This document shows positions 9,104 through 17,573 of a stretch of 64,000 nucleotides of DNA, piece by piece (positions within the stretch are counted from its first letter, which is position 1; every line of letters begins with the position of its first letter). The position numbers were made by a program, and so were the translations under genes. Under the pieces are notes generated by a model. That model was not told the origin of the DNA, ran no database searches, and saw only the letters and a program-made list of their open reading frames with translations. Origin of the DNA: an uncultured Tropicimonas sp. (lineage in GTDB: Bacteria > Pseudomonadota > Alphaproteobacteria > Rhodobacterales > Rhodobacteraceae); assembly GCA_947497945.1 (NCBI GenBank), contig CANMIP010000002.1:186001-250000 (forward strand), given 5' to 3'.

Positions 9104-11863
9104 TCAGGCCAGCCCGTGCTCTTCCAGCGAGCGCACTTCCTGTGCCTTGAACTGGTTGAAGCGCGGCATGAACTTGTCCCACTCGACGGTATGGGCGTCG
9201 AATTCCGGCCCGTCGATACAGGCATGCATCCGCATTGGCTTGCCATCGCGCAGGACCGGCACCATGCAGGCGCCGCACATGCCCGTCGCATCGACCATGA
9301 TCGAGTTCAGGCTGACAACCGTCGGCACCTCGTAGGGCTGGGTCAGGTCGCTCACCGCGCGCATCATCATCGGCGGCCCGACGGAGATCACCTCGGCCAG
9401 CTTGCGCCCCTTGGACATCTTGCCGTCCTTGAGCATCTCGCCCAGCGGACCGGTCACGAAACCCTCGGTGCCGAAAGTGCCGTCATTGGTGCAGTAGATG
9501 ATGTCGAGCTGGTCGCCATATTTGGCCTTCAGCTTGCCCATCCGGTCATCGTCGCCGGTCCAGAACAGGTGCCCGGCGGAGCGGAAGCCGATGATCATCG
9601 TGGCGTGGTTGCCCTTCTCCAGATGCGCCTTGGCAATCGGCAGGATCGCCGGAAGGCCAACACCGCCAGCGGTGAAGACAACCGTCTCGTCCGCCGCGTA
9701 GGCATGCACATCGCTGGGCCGCCCGAGCGGGCCGGCTATGCCGGAGAAGGCCTCGCCTTCCTGCATCAGGTTGATCAGCTTGGAAGAGGTCCCGAGCCCC
9801 TGGATCACGATGTCGATCGTGCCCTTCTCGGCGTCCCAGTCGGCCAGCGTCAGCGGGATCAGCTCGCCATCATCGGAAGCGAGTACGCGGACGAACTGCC
9901 CGGCCTTCGCCGCCTTGGCCACGACCGGCGCATGGACCGACATCTCGACGATGCCATCGGCGACGTCGCGATGCACGGTGATGACCTGCCGGGCCTGGCC
10001 CATATCGGTATAGGCCTTGGCGCCTTCGACGCGTTTCTTGATCTCCTCGGCATCGAAGGGAATGTCGCCCACGATCTGACGTGCCGCCGCCTGGCCGTCG
10101 CCCGCCGCGAGAATGGCCGTCGAGCCGCCCCGCGCCGCGTCACCGCCGGTATAGACATCCTTGATCGAGGTCTCCTGGCCGTCCTCGACCTCGATGGTGC
10201 CCCATTTGGAGAGCTTCAGATCCGGCTCCGCCTCGGGGATGATCGGGTTCGACTTGTTGCCAAGCGCCATGATGACGAGATCGGCGGGCATGGTGATCTG
10301 CTTGCCCGTCGCCTGCGGACGCCGCCGCCCGGAGGCATCCGGCTCGCCCAGCTCGTTGATATCGACGATGGCATGGGTGACGAAATGGGTGTGGCTGTCG
10401 CCGACAAATTCCGTCGGGCCGCGCAGCTCGGCCACGTCGATCCCCTCTTCCAGCGCGTGATGCAGCTCCTCGACACGGGCCGGCATCTCCGCCTTGGTGC
10501 GGCGATAGACGATGGTCACCTTGCCGCCCAGACGCCGTGCGGTGCGCGCGGCATCCATGGCCGTGTTGCCGCCGCCGACGATCAGGATATGGCGGTCCTT
10601 CACCTCCGGCAGCGGGGTCTCGAACTCCGGCGAGCGGCCGCGCATCAGGTTGACGCGGGTCAGGAACTCGTTCGCGGACATCACACCGTTCAGGTGCTCG
10701 CCCGGAACGTTCATGAAGGTCGGAAGGCCGGCGCCGGAGCCGACGAAGATCTTCCAGAAGCCAGCGTTCTTGAGATCGTCCAGCGTCGCCGACTTGCCGA
10801 CCACGAAGTTCTTCACGAACTTGCCGCCAAGCAGGTCGATCTTCTGCACAACGTCGTCGATCAACGAGTTCGGCAGGCGGAATTCCGGGATACCGTAGCG
10901 GAGCACGCCGCCCAGCTCATGGAAGGCCTCGAAAACGGTGACGGGAAAGCCCTCGACCGCCAGAAGATAGGCGTTGATCAGACCGGACGGGCCGGAGCCC
11001 ACGATGGCCACGGGCGGCTTCTCGGCGCGCTCCCAGGGGCTGATGATGCCCTTGAACCGCTCCAGCCTATCCTCATCCGCGAGCTTCTCATGCTCGGGTA
11101 GGTACCATTCAAGCTGCCCGATCTCGATCGGCCGCTTGGTGTGCTTGCACACGCCCTGGCACTGGTTTTCCTGTGGGCAGACCCGGCCGGTCACGTTCGG
11201 CAAAGGGTTCGCACTTTCAATGAGTTGAAGCGCCTGCTTGATCTTGCCCTTGCCCATCAGGTCCAGCATCTCGGGGATATGGATCTTGACCGGGCAACCG
11301 CCGATCTTGGTCTCGGCGCGGTTGGCGATGCGCTCCTTGAGGACGCCGAGTTCACAGGGCCGGTCGTCACATTGCTTGTCTCGCATGACCTCCAGCCAGA
11401 CGAACAGGTCCACCTCGCGCAGGGAATAGCCCAGCGCGCGGTAGCCAAGATAGCCCGTGTTCACCAACTCGAAATCTTCCGCGCGGTCCTCGGGCGGGCG
11501 CACATAGGGCGGGATGAAATTGTCCGCCGGCCAGCCTTCGGAGAGCCCGTCGAACATCGGGTAGCGGCCCGAGAGGTGCTGGTCCAGCGCACGCACGAAC
11601 TTTCGCTTGAACTTGAGCGGCAGGTCCCAGAGGAACCGCTGCAGCATGGTGGACATGTCGTCCTCCTTGAGCAGCAGGTTCCAGAGCACACCGATGAACT
11701 TCTCGGAAATCTCCGGCTGCTGGAACTCCCAGGCCATGGCCTGGGTTCCGTCGGCGACGAAGATATTCCTGAGCGAACGTGGATCCGCCATCAGGTGCTT
11801 CTTCAGGACTTCGATCTGTTGCTGGAACAGGTCGTCCTGTGTGGTTGAAGCCTCTACGTTCAT
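9104..11863 (-). CDS. Fused NfnB-NfnA type transhydrogenase (GltD-like plus FNR-like)
   Basis: A 919-residue flavo-iron-sulfur protein that joins both subunits of NAD-dependent ferredoxin:NADP+ oxidoreductase (Nfn, also called SudAB) in one chain. Residues ~1-160 are a helical N-terminal extension of unknown role. Residues ~165-240 hold the GltD-type cysteines (C165, C170, C190, C229, C235, C239). FAD binding is at VAIVGSGPSG near 285-294 and NADP binding at ILIVGGGNTAMDAAR near 425. From ~625 a ferredoxin-reductase fold follows, ending in a DHODK-type [2Fe-2S] site (C863, C866, C882; GMCGACMV and ACIDGPEF). It is translated from an ATGA overlap with the oxidoreductase upstream, which implies electron exchange between ferredoxin and pyridine nucleotides. 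Whether it bifurcates electrons is unknown. Confidence 0.85.
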   Translation of the reverse strand: MNVEASTTQDDLFQQQIEVLKKHLMADPRSLRNIFVADGTQAMAWEFQQPEISEKFIGVLWNLLLKEDDMSTMLQRFLWDLPLKFKRKFVRALDQHLSGRYPMFDGLSEGWPADNFIPPYVRPPEDRAEDFELVNTGYLGYRALGYSLREVDLFVWLEVMRDKQCDDRPCELGVLKERIANRAETKIGGCPVKIHIPEMLDLMGKGKIKQALQLIESANPLPNVTGRVCPQENQCQGVCKHTKRPIEIGQLEWYLPEHEKLADEDRLERFKGIISPWERAEKPPVAIVGSGPSGLINAYLLAVEGFPVTVFEAFHELGGVLRYGIPEFRLPNSLIDDVVQKIDLLGGKFVKNFVVGKSATLDDLKNAGFWKIFVGSGAGLPTFMNVPGEHLNGVMSANEFLTRVNLMRGRSPEFETPLPEVKDRHILIVGGGNTAMDAARTARRLGGKVTIVYRRTKAEMPARVEELHHALEEGIDVAELRGPTEFVGDSHTHFVTHAIVDINELGEPDASGRRRPQATGKQITMPADLVIMALGNKSNPIIPEAEPDLKLSKWGTIEVEDGQETSIKDVYTGGDAARGGSTAILAAGDGQAAARQIVGDIPFDAEEIKKRVEGAKAYTDMGQARQVITVHRDVADGIVEMSVHAPVVAKAAKAGQFVRVLASDDGELIPLTLADWDAEKGTIDIVIQGLGTSSKLINLMQEGEAFSGIAGPLGRPSDVHAYAADETVVFTAGGVGLPAILPIAKAHLEKGNHATMIIGFRSAGHLFWTGDDDRMGKLKAKYGDQLDIIYCTNDGTFGTEGFVTGPLGEMLKDGKMSKGRKLAEVISVGPPMMMRAVSDLTQPYEVPTVVSLNSIMVDATGMCGACMVPVLRDGKPMRMHACIDGPEFDAHTVEWDKFMPRFNQFKAQEVRSLEEHGLA

Positions 11864-14800
11864 TTGATGATCTCCGAGTCGCAGTTTGCGGCCACCTTGG
11901 CGACCCGGGCCCGAAGCGCGTCGGTGATCTCGAGGCTGTCCAGCGCGCCGGGGATGGTGCGGGCGACCGACTTGGCCTCCCCGTCCACGACGATCTTGGT
12001 CAGCTCGAAGAGCTCCGGGATCTCCTGGTAGCAGGTCTTGCAGTCCGAGCAGAGCGGGATGTCCTCTTCCGCGATATGCGGAAGAGCCCCGCCATTGCCT
12101 GCCGCTGCCGGTGCCGCAGCAGGCGCCGCAGCCCCCGCAACGGGCGCCAGACCGCCGGTCAGACCGACCGCTGCAGGCGCCCCGGAGGCCGCTGCAAGCT
12201 CGCTCATGCCGGTGGCGATGCTGTCCATCGTCGCCTCGCGCGCCTCGACCGCTTCCTCGTATTGCTGCTGCAATGCGTCGATCTCGGCGTGATGGGCGGC
12301 GTCGAGCTTGTCGACCACCTGTCCGGCGAGATGCTGAAGCGTCCGCCAGGACCGCCGCCGTTCCTCGACCAGATGAACGATCGTATTGCCCACCTCCAGC
12401 TTGACGAGGCGTTTCTCGTCATCGGTGACCAGCACATAGGGTACCTTGTCGGCGCGCGCGGCCGCGCTCATGTCGATGAACTCCTCGATCGGAACCCCGT
12501 TGGCATTGGCGGCCAGCGGACGGAACTGCTTCTTGAAGCGGGTCTCGTCGAAGGCGAAATGCGCTGGCGTCAGCGGCACGTCCTTCAGCTGGAGCTTGCC
12601 ATCCTCGATATATTCGAGGGTGAATGTGGTCCAGTCCTTGTCCACCGCCGGGTTGCCGTCGAGCGAGAAGCGCTCCTCGATGGTCTCGCCGGCTTTCGGG
12701 TCATGCACGAAGAGCGGCGAGACACGGGCCTCGACCGCCAGCTTGGCGCGCTGCGAGGCAGCCGCGTCGGCGATGCCATGCTCGGCCTGGCAGGGCGTGT
12801 AGACATCGAGCAGGGCCGGGCTGGAGCTGTGCTGCAGGTAGCCCATAACGCTCTTGAGGAAGTGCCCCGGCATCGACGCCGCCGATTGCACCACGAAGAC
12901 CTCCGGGTGGAAGGCGGCGATCATGCCGAGTTCCTTGCGGTCCTCCTGCTTGCCCTGAGAGGCGGGGCCGAAGCGGGAAAGGTCGCTGTCCTGCCCCGAG
13001 AGCGAGGCCGTGGAGGCCTGCCCGCCGGTGTTGGAATAGACGCCCGAGTTGAGCACCATCACCTTCACGGGCGTGTTGGAGGCAAGAAGCCGCGATAGCG
13101 CGCCGAAGCCGATATCATAGGCCGCGCCGTCGCCGGAAATGTTCATCACCGTCGGCAGCAGGGCGCGCTCGGCCGGATTGTAATCCTGCCATTCGAACTT
13201 GCGCAGGAAGGCGTCATCGGCGGTGTCATAGGCATCCGCCAGCTCGAGCTTGGCCACCCGCATCGCCTTGAAGTCGACATTGGCCGCCGCCGTGATCCCT
13301 TCGAAGATCCCCTTGGAAAGCGCCGGGCCGTCCTGGAAGAGAGAGTTCACCCAGGGGTCCTGATAGGGGTTGTAGGGGAAGGTCGAGGCGTAGACCGAGG
13401 AACAGCCGGTGGCGTTCGCCACGACCATCGCCGCCGGGCCGTTGCCCGTCGGGCCGCCTTCCATCAGGAAGAGCCGCTTGTTGAGCACCGTCAACGCCTC
13501 GGTGATGCGGGCCGTGCGTGCTGCATCCTCCCCAACCTCGGGCAGCTTGGCTTCCAGCTCGGCGATCAGGTCCTCCAGCTCATGCACATGGGTCTTGAGC
13601 TTGCGATCGTGGATCGCATGAGTGGTCGAAACCACTTGCCGGAGTGCCGTCACCTCGCCGCAACCGCGACAGGCGCCATGCCCGCCGGTCGTGGCGTAAT
13701 AGGTGTTGTGGTCCAGCATCATGCGCTTGATGTCCCCGCCCGGATCGAAGGCATGTTCGATGAAGCGGTTCGGCGTGTTCGGCGTCTTGGAAAGGAACTC
13801 GAACTCGGCCTGGAGTTTCTCCAGCAGCGGTTCGTCCTGTTCGGCCGCGGTCAGTGCACCCGGGCCGCAGACCTCGATACATTCGAGACAGCCGGAGCAT
13901 TTCCACGGGTCAACGGTCACGTTGAACAGGCCGCCCGAGCCGCCGCGCTCCGCTTCCATCGCGTCAAAGAAGGGCCGCGTGCGGGAGACCGGCAGCAGGG
14001 CTGCCCCTTCCGCCATCAGCTTGAGATTGCGCTTCACAACCGCGCTCTCGACCTCCATGGAGTCGACCACCTCGGCGACCAGTTGGCCGAAGCCCTTCGG
14101 CTCCTTGCTCGCGAGATAGGCCGCGCGGACATTGGCACCGATATCGGCGATATGCTCGCGCACGGCTTCCGCGGCCGCAGCCGGCATCTCGATCTCCTTG
14201 AGCGCCGTCTTCAGCAGGTCGTTGATGTCGACCACCGTTGCCGGGATGGCGGCATCGGGGCAGACCATGGTGCATTCGAGACAGCCCGTGCAGAGCGAGG
14301 GATCAAGCACCGGCACATCGCGCCGGAAGAGGCCCTTGTCGCGCGCCGCCGCTGTACCGGAGGGCATGAACATGCCGACACCGGGCAGGACCGGCGCTTC
14401 GCCAATCGTGCCCTCGCGGGTCGGTCGGCCAACGGTTTCCTCGAAATACTCGGCATCAAAGAGGCCGGTGGGCGAGGCATCCTGCGCGATCCGGCACATG
14501 TTGCCGGAGATCGCAGACGAGAAATGCGGCGCGATATCGGCCTGCTCGGTCACCTCGGCGAACTCGGGCGCGGAATAGTCGACCCGCACCGTCGCCTCGG
14601 CGCCATCGCGGATCACCGCCATGTTGCCGTCGACAACCGCCTGGCCCTTGCCGCCGAATTTCTTGGCGATCTGGGTCCGGATCTTCTCCATCACCGCCTC
14701 GGCATCCGCGCCTTCGGTGATCCGTTCGACATTGCCGCAGATGGCGCCGATGAAGGCGATGCCCATCATCCGCGTCTCCAGTTCGGGACGCGGCGCGTGC

Positions 14801-16842
14801 TTCTTGGCAATCGAGAAGCCATCCAGCACGAAGAAGCGGATCTTCTTGTCGACAATAAATTTGCGCATCGTGGAGGGCAGATCTTTCCAGACCTCCAACG
14901 GCGAGAGCTGCGATTGGAGAACGAAGGTGCCTCCCTCGACCAACCCGCGCAACGGGTTGGAATGCGCAAAGACCTTGTGGTCCGGAGAGACCACCACTTC
15001 CACATCTTCCAGGTCCGCGTTGGTGATCTTCACCTGTTCGGGGCTGAGCGTGATGTAGTAATTCGTCGGGGCGCCCGATTTCTCGGAGCCGTATTTCGGC
15101 GCGGCCTTGGAATGGAGCTGCAGCGCGTTGGCCAGGATATCCGTCAAGAGCTTGCCGGTCGCGATCGTGCCGTAGCCGCCCACTGAGTGGAACCGGATGC
15201 GCAAGCCGCCATCGGGCAGCAGGCGCGGGTTGGGTTTGGTTTCCAGCGCCATAAGCTCGGTTTCGGGATAGGCCGCGCGGAGGCGGTCCTGAAGCTCGGC
15301 AAGGTGCGGGCTTGGGGTCTTGGAGAAGAACTGGGAGCCGAGGAAGACAAAGGGTTCGCAGCGCTCGTCCATGTTGTCATAGGCGGCGATCAGGTGACGC
15401 GGCTGCAGGTCATGCGCGCCGAGGCCGAAGATCGCGGTGGTCAGCTTGGGCAGCTCCGTCAACGCCGGGATGTCCGGGTAGCGCAGCTCGGCAGCGTTCT
15501 CGACCGCCTTGACCAGCGCCTGGTTGACGAGACCGGTCAGCGCGGTGACGTCGGAGCGTTCGAGGATCGTGACCGCCCGCTTGCCCTTGAGCGCCTCGAC
15601 GATCTCGGCCTCCGGGAAAGGCTGGAGCATCTTGACCGACACCACGCCGACCTTGCGGCCCTGGCGGCGCAGGTAGGAGGCAATCGCCTCGGCGTCATCG
15701 GTGACCGAGCCGAGCCCGACAAGCACGGTTTCCGCGTCATCGCATTCGAAGGTCTTGACGGTGGAGTATTCGCGGCCCGTCAACTCGCTGTACTCAGCCA
15801 TCGCTTCGCGGACGAAGCGCGGCACGTCGCGGACAAAGTGGGTGCGGTGGTCGACGGCGCCGGCCTGGTAGTCGGGCTGGTTCTGCACCCCGCCGGTGAG
15901 ACCGGGGTTGTGAACGTCGACCTGGGCCGGAACGCGCTGCCGCGTCCCCTTCTCATGGGCGCCGAGCCATTGGCGGCGCCATTGTGCGTGCAGTTCCTCG
16001 GGCAGATGCGCGAGCGTTTCCCCGACCAGGTCGCCGGCATTGTCGATTTCCACCGCCTCGGCATTGGCGTCGAGATAGTCGATCAGCGCGGCATAGTCCG
16101 ACTGAAGCATGTCTGCGCTGTGGCGGCCGAGATAGCGTTTGAGATGGAAGACCCGGCCCTTGGCGCCGAAGAGCATTTCCTGCGCCACGGTCGGGCACGG
16201 AATCCGGCCGTTCGGGTCGCCGACGAAGCGCTCGAGCAGCGCATCTTCCGGCATCATGCATTCGCTCATCATGTGCGAGGTGACGAAGCCGTCCATTGCG
16301 TTGGCGACCGGGATCATCGACATCGAGGAGACCTTGTAGGAGATCGCCGCGAGGTCGGCCGCTTCCTGCGGGTTGGAGCCGAAGAGGATCGTGTAGCCCG
16401 AGGGCAGCAGCGCGTAGACATCGTCATGGCCGGCCATCACGTTGAGCGAATGGCGGGAGACGGAGCGCGCGGCGACCTGCATGACAAAACCGCCGACTTT
16501 CTTGCCGACGGTCACGTAATGGCTTTCGATGCCGTAGAGGATGCCCTGCGAGGAGGAGGCGTTGGAGATATATTGTCCGCCCGTCAGCGCAGCGCCAAGC
16601 GCGCCGGATTGCGCGGAGTGCTCGCCCTCGGGTTCGAAGAAGAACGGATGCCTGTTCCAGATATTGAGCCCGCCGCCGGCGCGGAACGCTTCGTAGATCT
16701 CAGCGATCTCGGTCGAGGGCGTGATCGGATAGCCGATGACCCCGCCACAGACCTGTCCCATCACTTGCGCGATGGCGCCGTTTCCGTGAATTACGCTGGG
16801 TACACCGGGGAACTCCGGTGTCTTGGCTAGAGTATCTTTCAT
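11860..16842 (-). CDS. Giant fused 2-oxoacid:ferredoxin oxidoreductase (PFOR/NifJ-like) with C-terminal ferredoxin module
   Basis: Thiamine-diphosphate enzyme of about 1660 residues that oxidatively decarboxylates a 2-oxoacid (pyruvate is the first guess) with CoA and reduces ferredoxin. Usual fused PFORs are near 1200 residues. The order seen is: alpha domain (GYPITPSTEIAE; Glu of GEHSAQSG near 75), gamma domain (GGYGTIATGKLL near 550), two [4Fe-4S] motifs (CTGCLECTMVCP ~850, CSGCLECIEVC ~984), beta domain (CRGCGE ~1060; GDGAAYDIGFG ~1240; NSGVYSNTGGQAS), then a helical region, an Ala/Pro linker (~1555-1590) and a new Cys motif CSDCKTC (~1603) with a last Cys near 1657. About 60 helical residues interrupt the beta domain. 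I prefer ATG 16842 (GGTGAG upstream); GTG 16851 is possible. Confidence 0.87.
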   Translation of the reverse strand: MKDTLAKTPEFPGVPSVIHGNGAIAQVMGQVCGGVIGYPITPSTEIAEIYEAFRAGGGLNIWNRHPFFFEPEGEHSAQSGALGAALTGGQYISNASSSQGILYGIESHYVTVGKKVGGFVMQVAARSVSRHSLNVMAGHDDVYALLPSGYTILFGSNPQEAADLAAISYKVSSMSMIPVANAMDGFVTSHMMSECMMPEDALLERFVGDPNGRIPCPTVAQEMLFGAKGRVFHLKRYLGRHSADMLQSDYAALIDYLDANAEAVEIDNAGDLVGETLAHLPEELHAQWRRQWLGAHEKGTRQRVPAQVDVHNPGLTGGVQNQPDYQAGAVDHRTHFVRDVPRFVREAMAEYSELTGREYSTVKTFECDDAETVLVGLGSVTDDAEAIASYLRRQGRKVGVVSVKMLQPFPEAEIVEALKGKRAVTILERSDVTALTGLVNQALVKAVENAAELRYPDIPALTELPKLTTAIFGLGAHDLQPRHLIAAYDNMDERCEPFVFLGSQFFSKTPSPHLAELQDRLRAAYPETELMALETKPNPRLLPDGGLRIRFHSVGGYGTIATGKLLTDILANALQLHSKAAPKYGSEKSGAPTNYYITLSPEQVKITNADLEDVEVVVSPDHKVFAHSNPLRGLVEGGTFVLQSQLSPLEVWKDLPSTMRKFIVDKKIRFFVLDGFSIAKKHAPRPELETRMMGIAFIGAICGNVERITEGADAEAVMEKIRTQIAKKFGGKGQAVVDGNMAVIRDGAEATVRVDYSAPEFAEVTEQADIAPHFSSAISGNMCRIAQDASPTGLFDAEYFEETVGRPTREGTIGEAPVLPGVGMFMPSGTAAARDKGLFRRDVPVLDPSLCTGCLECTMVCPDAAIPATVVDINDLLKTALKEIEMPAAAAEAVREHIADIGANVRAAYLASKEPKGFGQLVAEVVDSMEVESAVVKRNLKLMAEGAALLPVSRTRPFFDAMEAERGGSGGLFNVTVDPWKCSGCLECIEVCGPGALTAAEQDEPLLEKLQAEFEFLSKTPNTPNRFIEHAFDPGGDIKRMMLDHNTYYATTGGHGACRGCGEVTALRQVVSTTHAIHDRKLKTHVHELEDLIAELEAKLPEVGEDAARTARITEALTVLNKRLFLMEGGPTGNGPAAMVVANATGCSSVYASTFPYNPYQDPWVNSLFQDGPALSKGIFEGITAAANVDFKAMRVAKLELADAYDTADDAFLRKFEWQDYNPAERALLPTVMNISGDGAAYDIGFGALSRLLASNTPVKVMVLNSGVYSNTGGQASTASLSGQDSDLSRFGPASQGKQEDRKELGMIAAFHPEVFVVQSAASMPGHFLKSVMGYLQHSSSPALLDVYTPCQAEHGIADAAASQRAKLAVEARVSPLFVHDPKAGETIEERFSLDGNPAVDKDWTTFTLEYIEDGKLQLKDVPLTPAHFAFDETRFKKQFRPLAANANGVPIEEFIDMSAAARADKVPYVLVTDDEKRLVKLEVGNTIVHLVEERRRSWRTLQHLAGQVVDKLDAAHHAEIDALQQQYEEAVEAREATMDSIATGMSELAAASGAPAAVGLTGGLAPVAGAAAPAAAPAAAGNGGALPHIAEEDIPLCSDCKTCYQEIPELFELTKIVVDGEAKSVARTIPGALDSLEITDALRARVAKVAANCDSEIIK

Positions 16843-17300
16843 CTTGCTCACCGTTTTTCTTTCGGATCGATTCTATGCCTTTTTGGTCGGACGATACATG
16901 GCGCCATCGGACACGGGATCTTGTGCGAACACGCCGCGCGCACTGGTCTGCCCGAGAGACCATAGCACAGAAAAAGGCCCGGAACGGCCTTTTTGAAGCT
17001 GTGCATTGGCGTTGTGACCGCTAACCTGAGGCGTTCGGGCCGAGTTGTCAAAATTGGTAAGGGACCCTGCCATGAAACCGCCAAGGATTGCCGCGGTGGA
17101 ATTTCCGCCATGCTCCTGACGCATAGCGAAACGACAAAGTTGCATAGCTAAAGATCGCTGACGAAACCGGCAAGATAGTTACGCTGCGGTTGCATTCATC
17201 GATTTGCCGCGACTCGTGCCCAATGTCGGGTGATTTGCCCGCTTCGGAGGCAGTTTCTGTCTACGGGCGGCAGCTCCCGCCCAGGGCGGCAAAACCCGCG
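16843..17300. other. Leader and promoter region of the oxidoreductase operon
   Basis: About 450 bp with no convincing gene, between the small protein downstream of glnE and the giant oxidoreductase. It contains the bidirectional hairpin at 16971-16994. I found no clear FNR/Anr-type TTGAT-N4-ATCAA site, so oxygen control is not evident from the sequence. Confidence 0.5.
16971..16994 (-). terminator. Bidirectional terminator-like hairpin
   Basis: A perfect inverted repeat (16971-16979 AAAAAGGCC, 16986-16994 GGCCTTTTT) with a 6-base loop gives a U-run on either strand. On the minus strand it lies ~300 bp after the glnE-linked small gene and ~130 bp before the oxidoreductase start. It either ends the glnE transcript or acts as an attenuator in the long leader. 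Confidence 0.7.
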
Positions 17301-17573
17301 TCAGGCGCGCCCGCGACGCCCCCGCCAACCACCGCGTCGGCGCGGTCCGTCGCCCCTGGCCAGCCCCTCGCGCAGCACCGCGCTCATCGGATGCGCGGGC
17401 TCCGCTTCGGCATGGCGCGCCACCAGCGCCGGGAGCGCCTCGACGGCCTCCATCCCTTCGGGCAACGACAGGGCCCAGTCCATGAAGATCGAGCGGCATT
17501 CCGGCTCCGAGATCCCCTCGATCCGGTAGGCCTCGCGGATCAGCGCCTTGGGGTCGAAACGATCCCCTTTCAT
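17301..17573 (-). CDS. Small conserved-looking protein coupled to glnE, Arg/Gly-rich tail
   Basis: A 90-residue cytoplasmic protein with no signal peptide or membrane helix, not assigned to a named family. The first ~70 residues look helical and acidic (FDPKALIREAYRIEGISEPE, then CRSIFMDWALSLPEGMEAVE). The last ~17 residues are extremely basic (PRRRGGWRGRRGRA), an RGG-like tail that could bind RNA or DNA. Its ATG overlaps the glnE stop (ATGA), so it is co-translated with glnE and may have a related job in nitrogen control; that is inference from position. The fit to an ATGA junction and the regular amino-acid composition support a real gene. Confidence 0.75.
   Translation of the reverse strand: MKGDRFDPKALIREAYRIEGISEPECRSIFMDWALSLPEGMEAVEALPALVARHAEAEPAHPMSAVLREGLARGDGPRRRGGWRGRRGRA

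Noticed and set aside
9104-11863. Glutamate synthase small subunit (gltD)
   Set aside because: No large subunit is nearby, the C-terminal half is a ferredoxin-reductase/[2Fe-2S] module, and the partner is a ferredoxin oxidoreductase.
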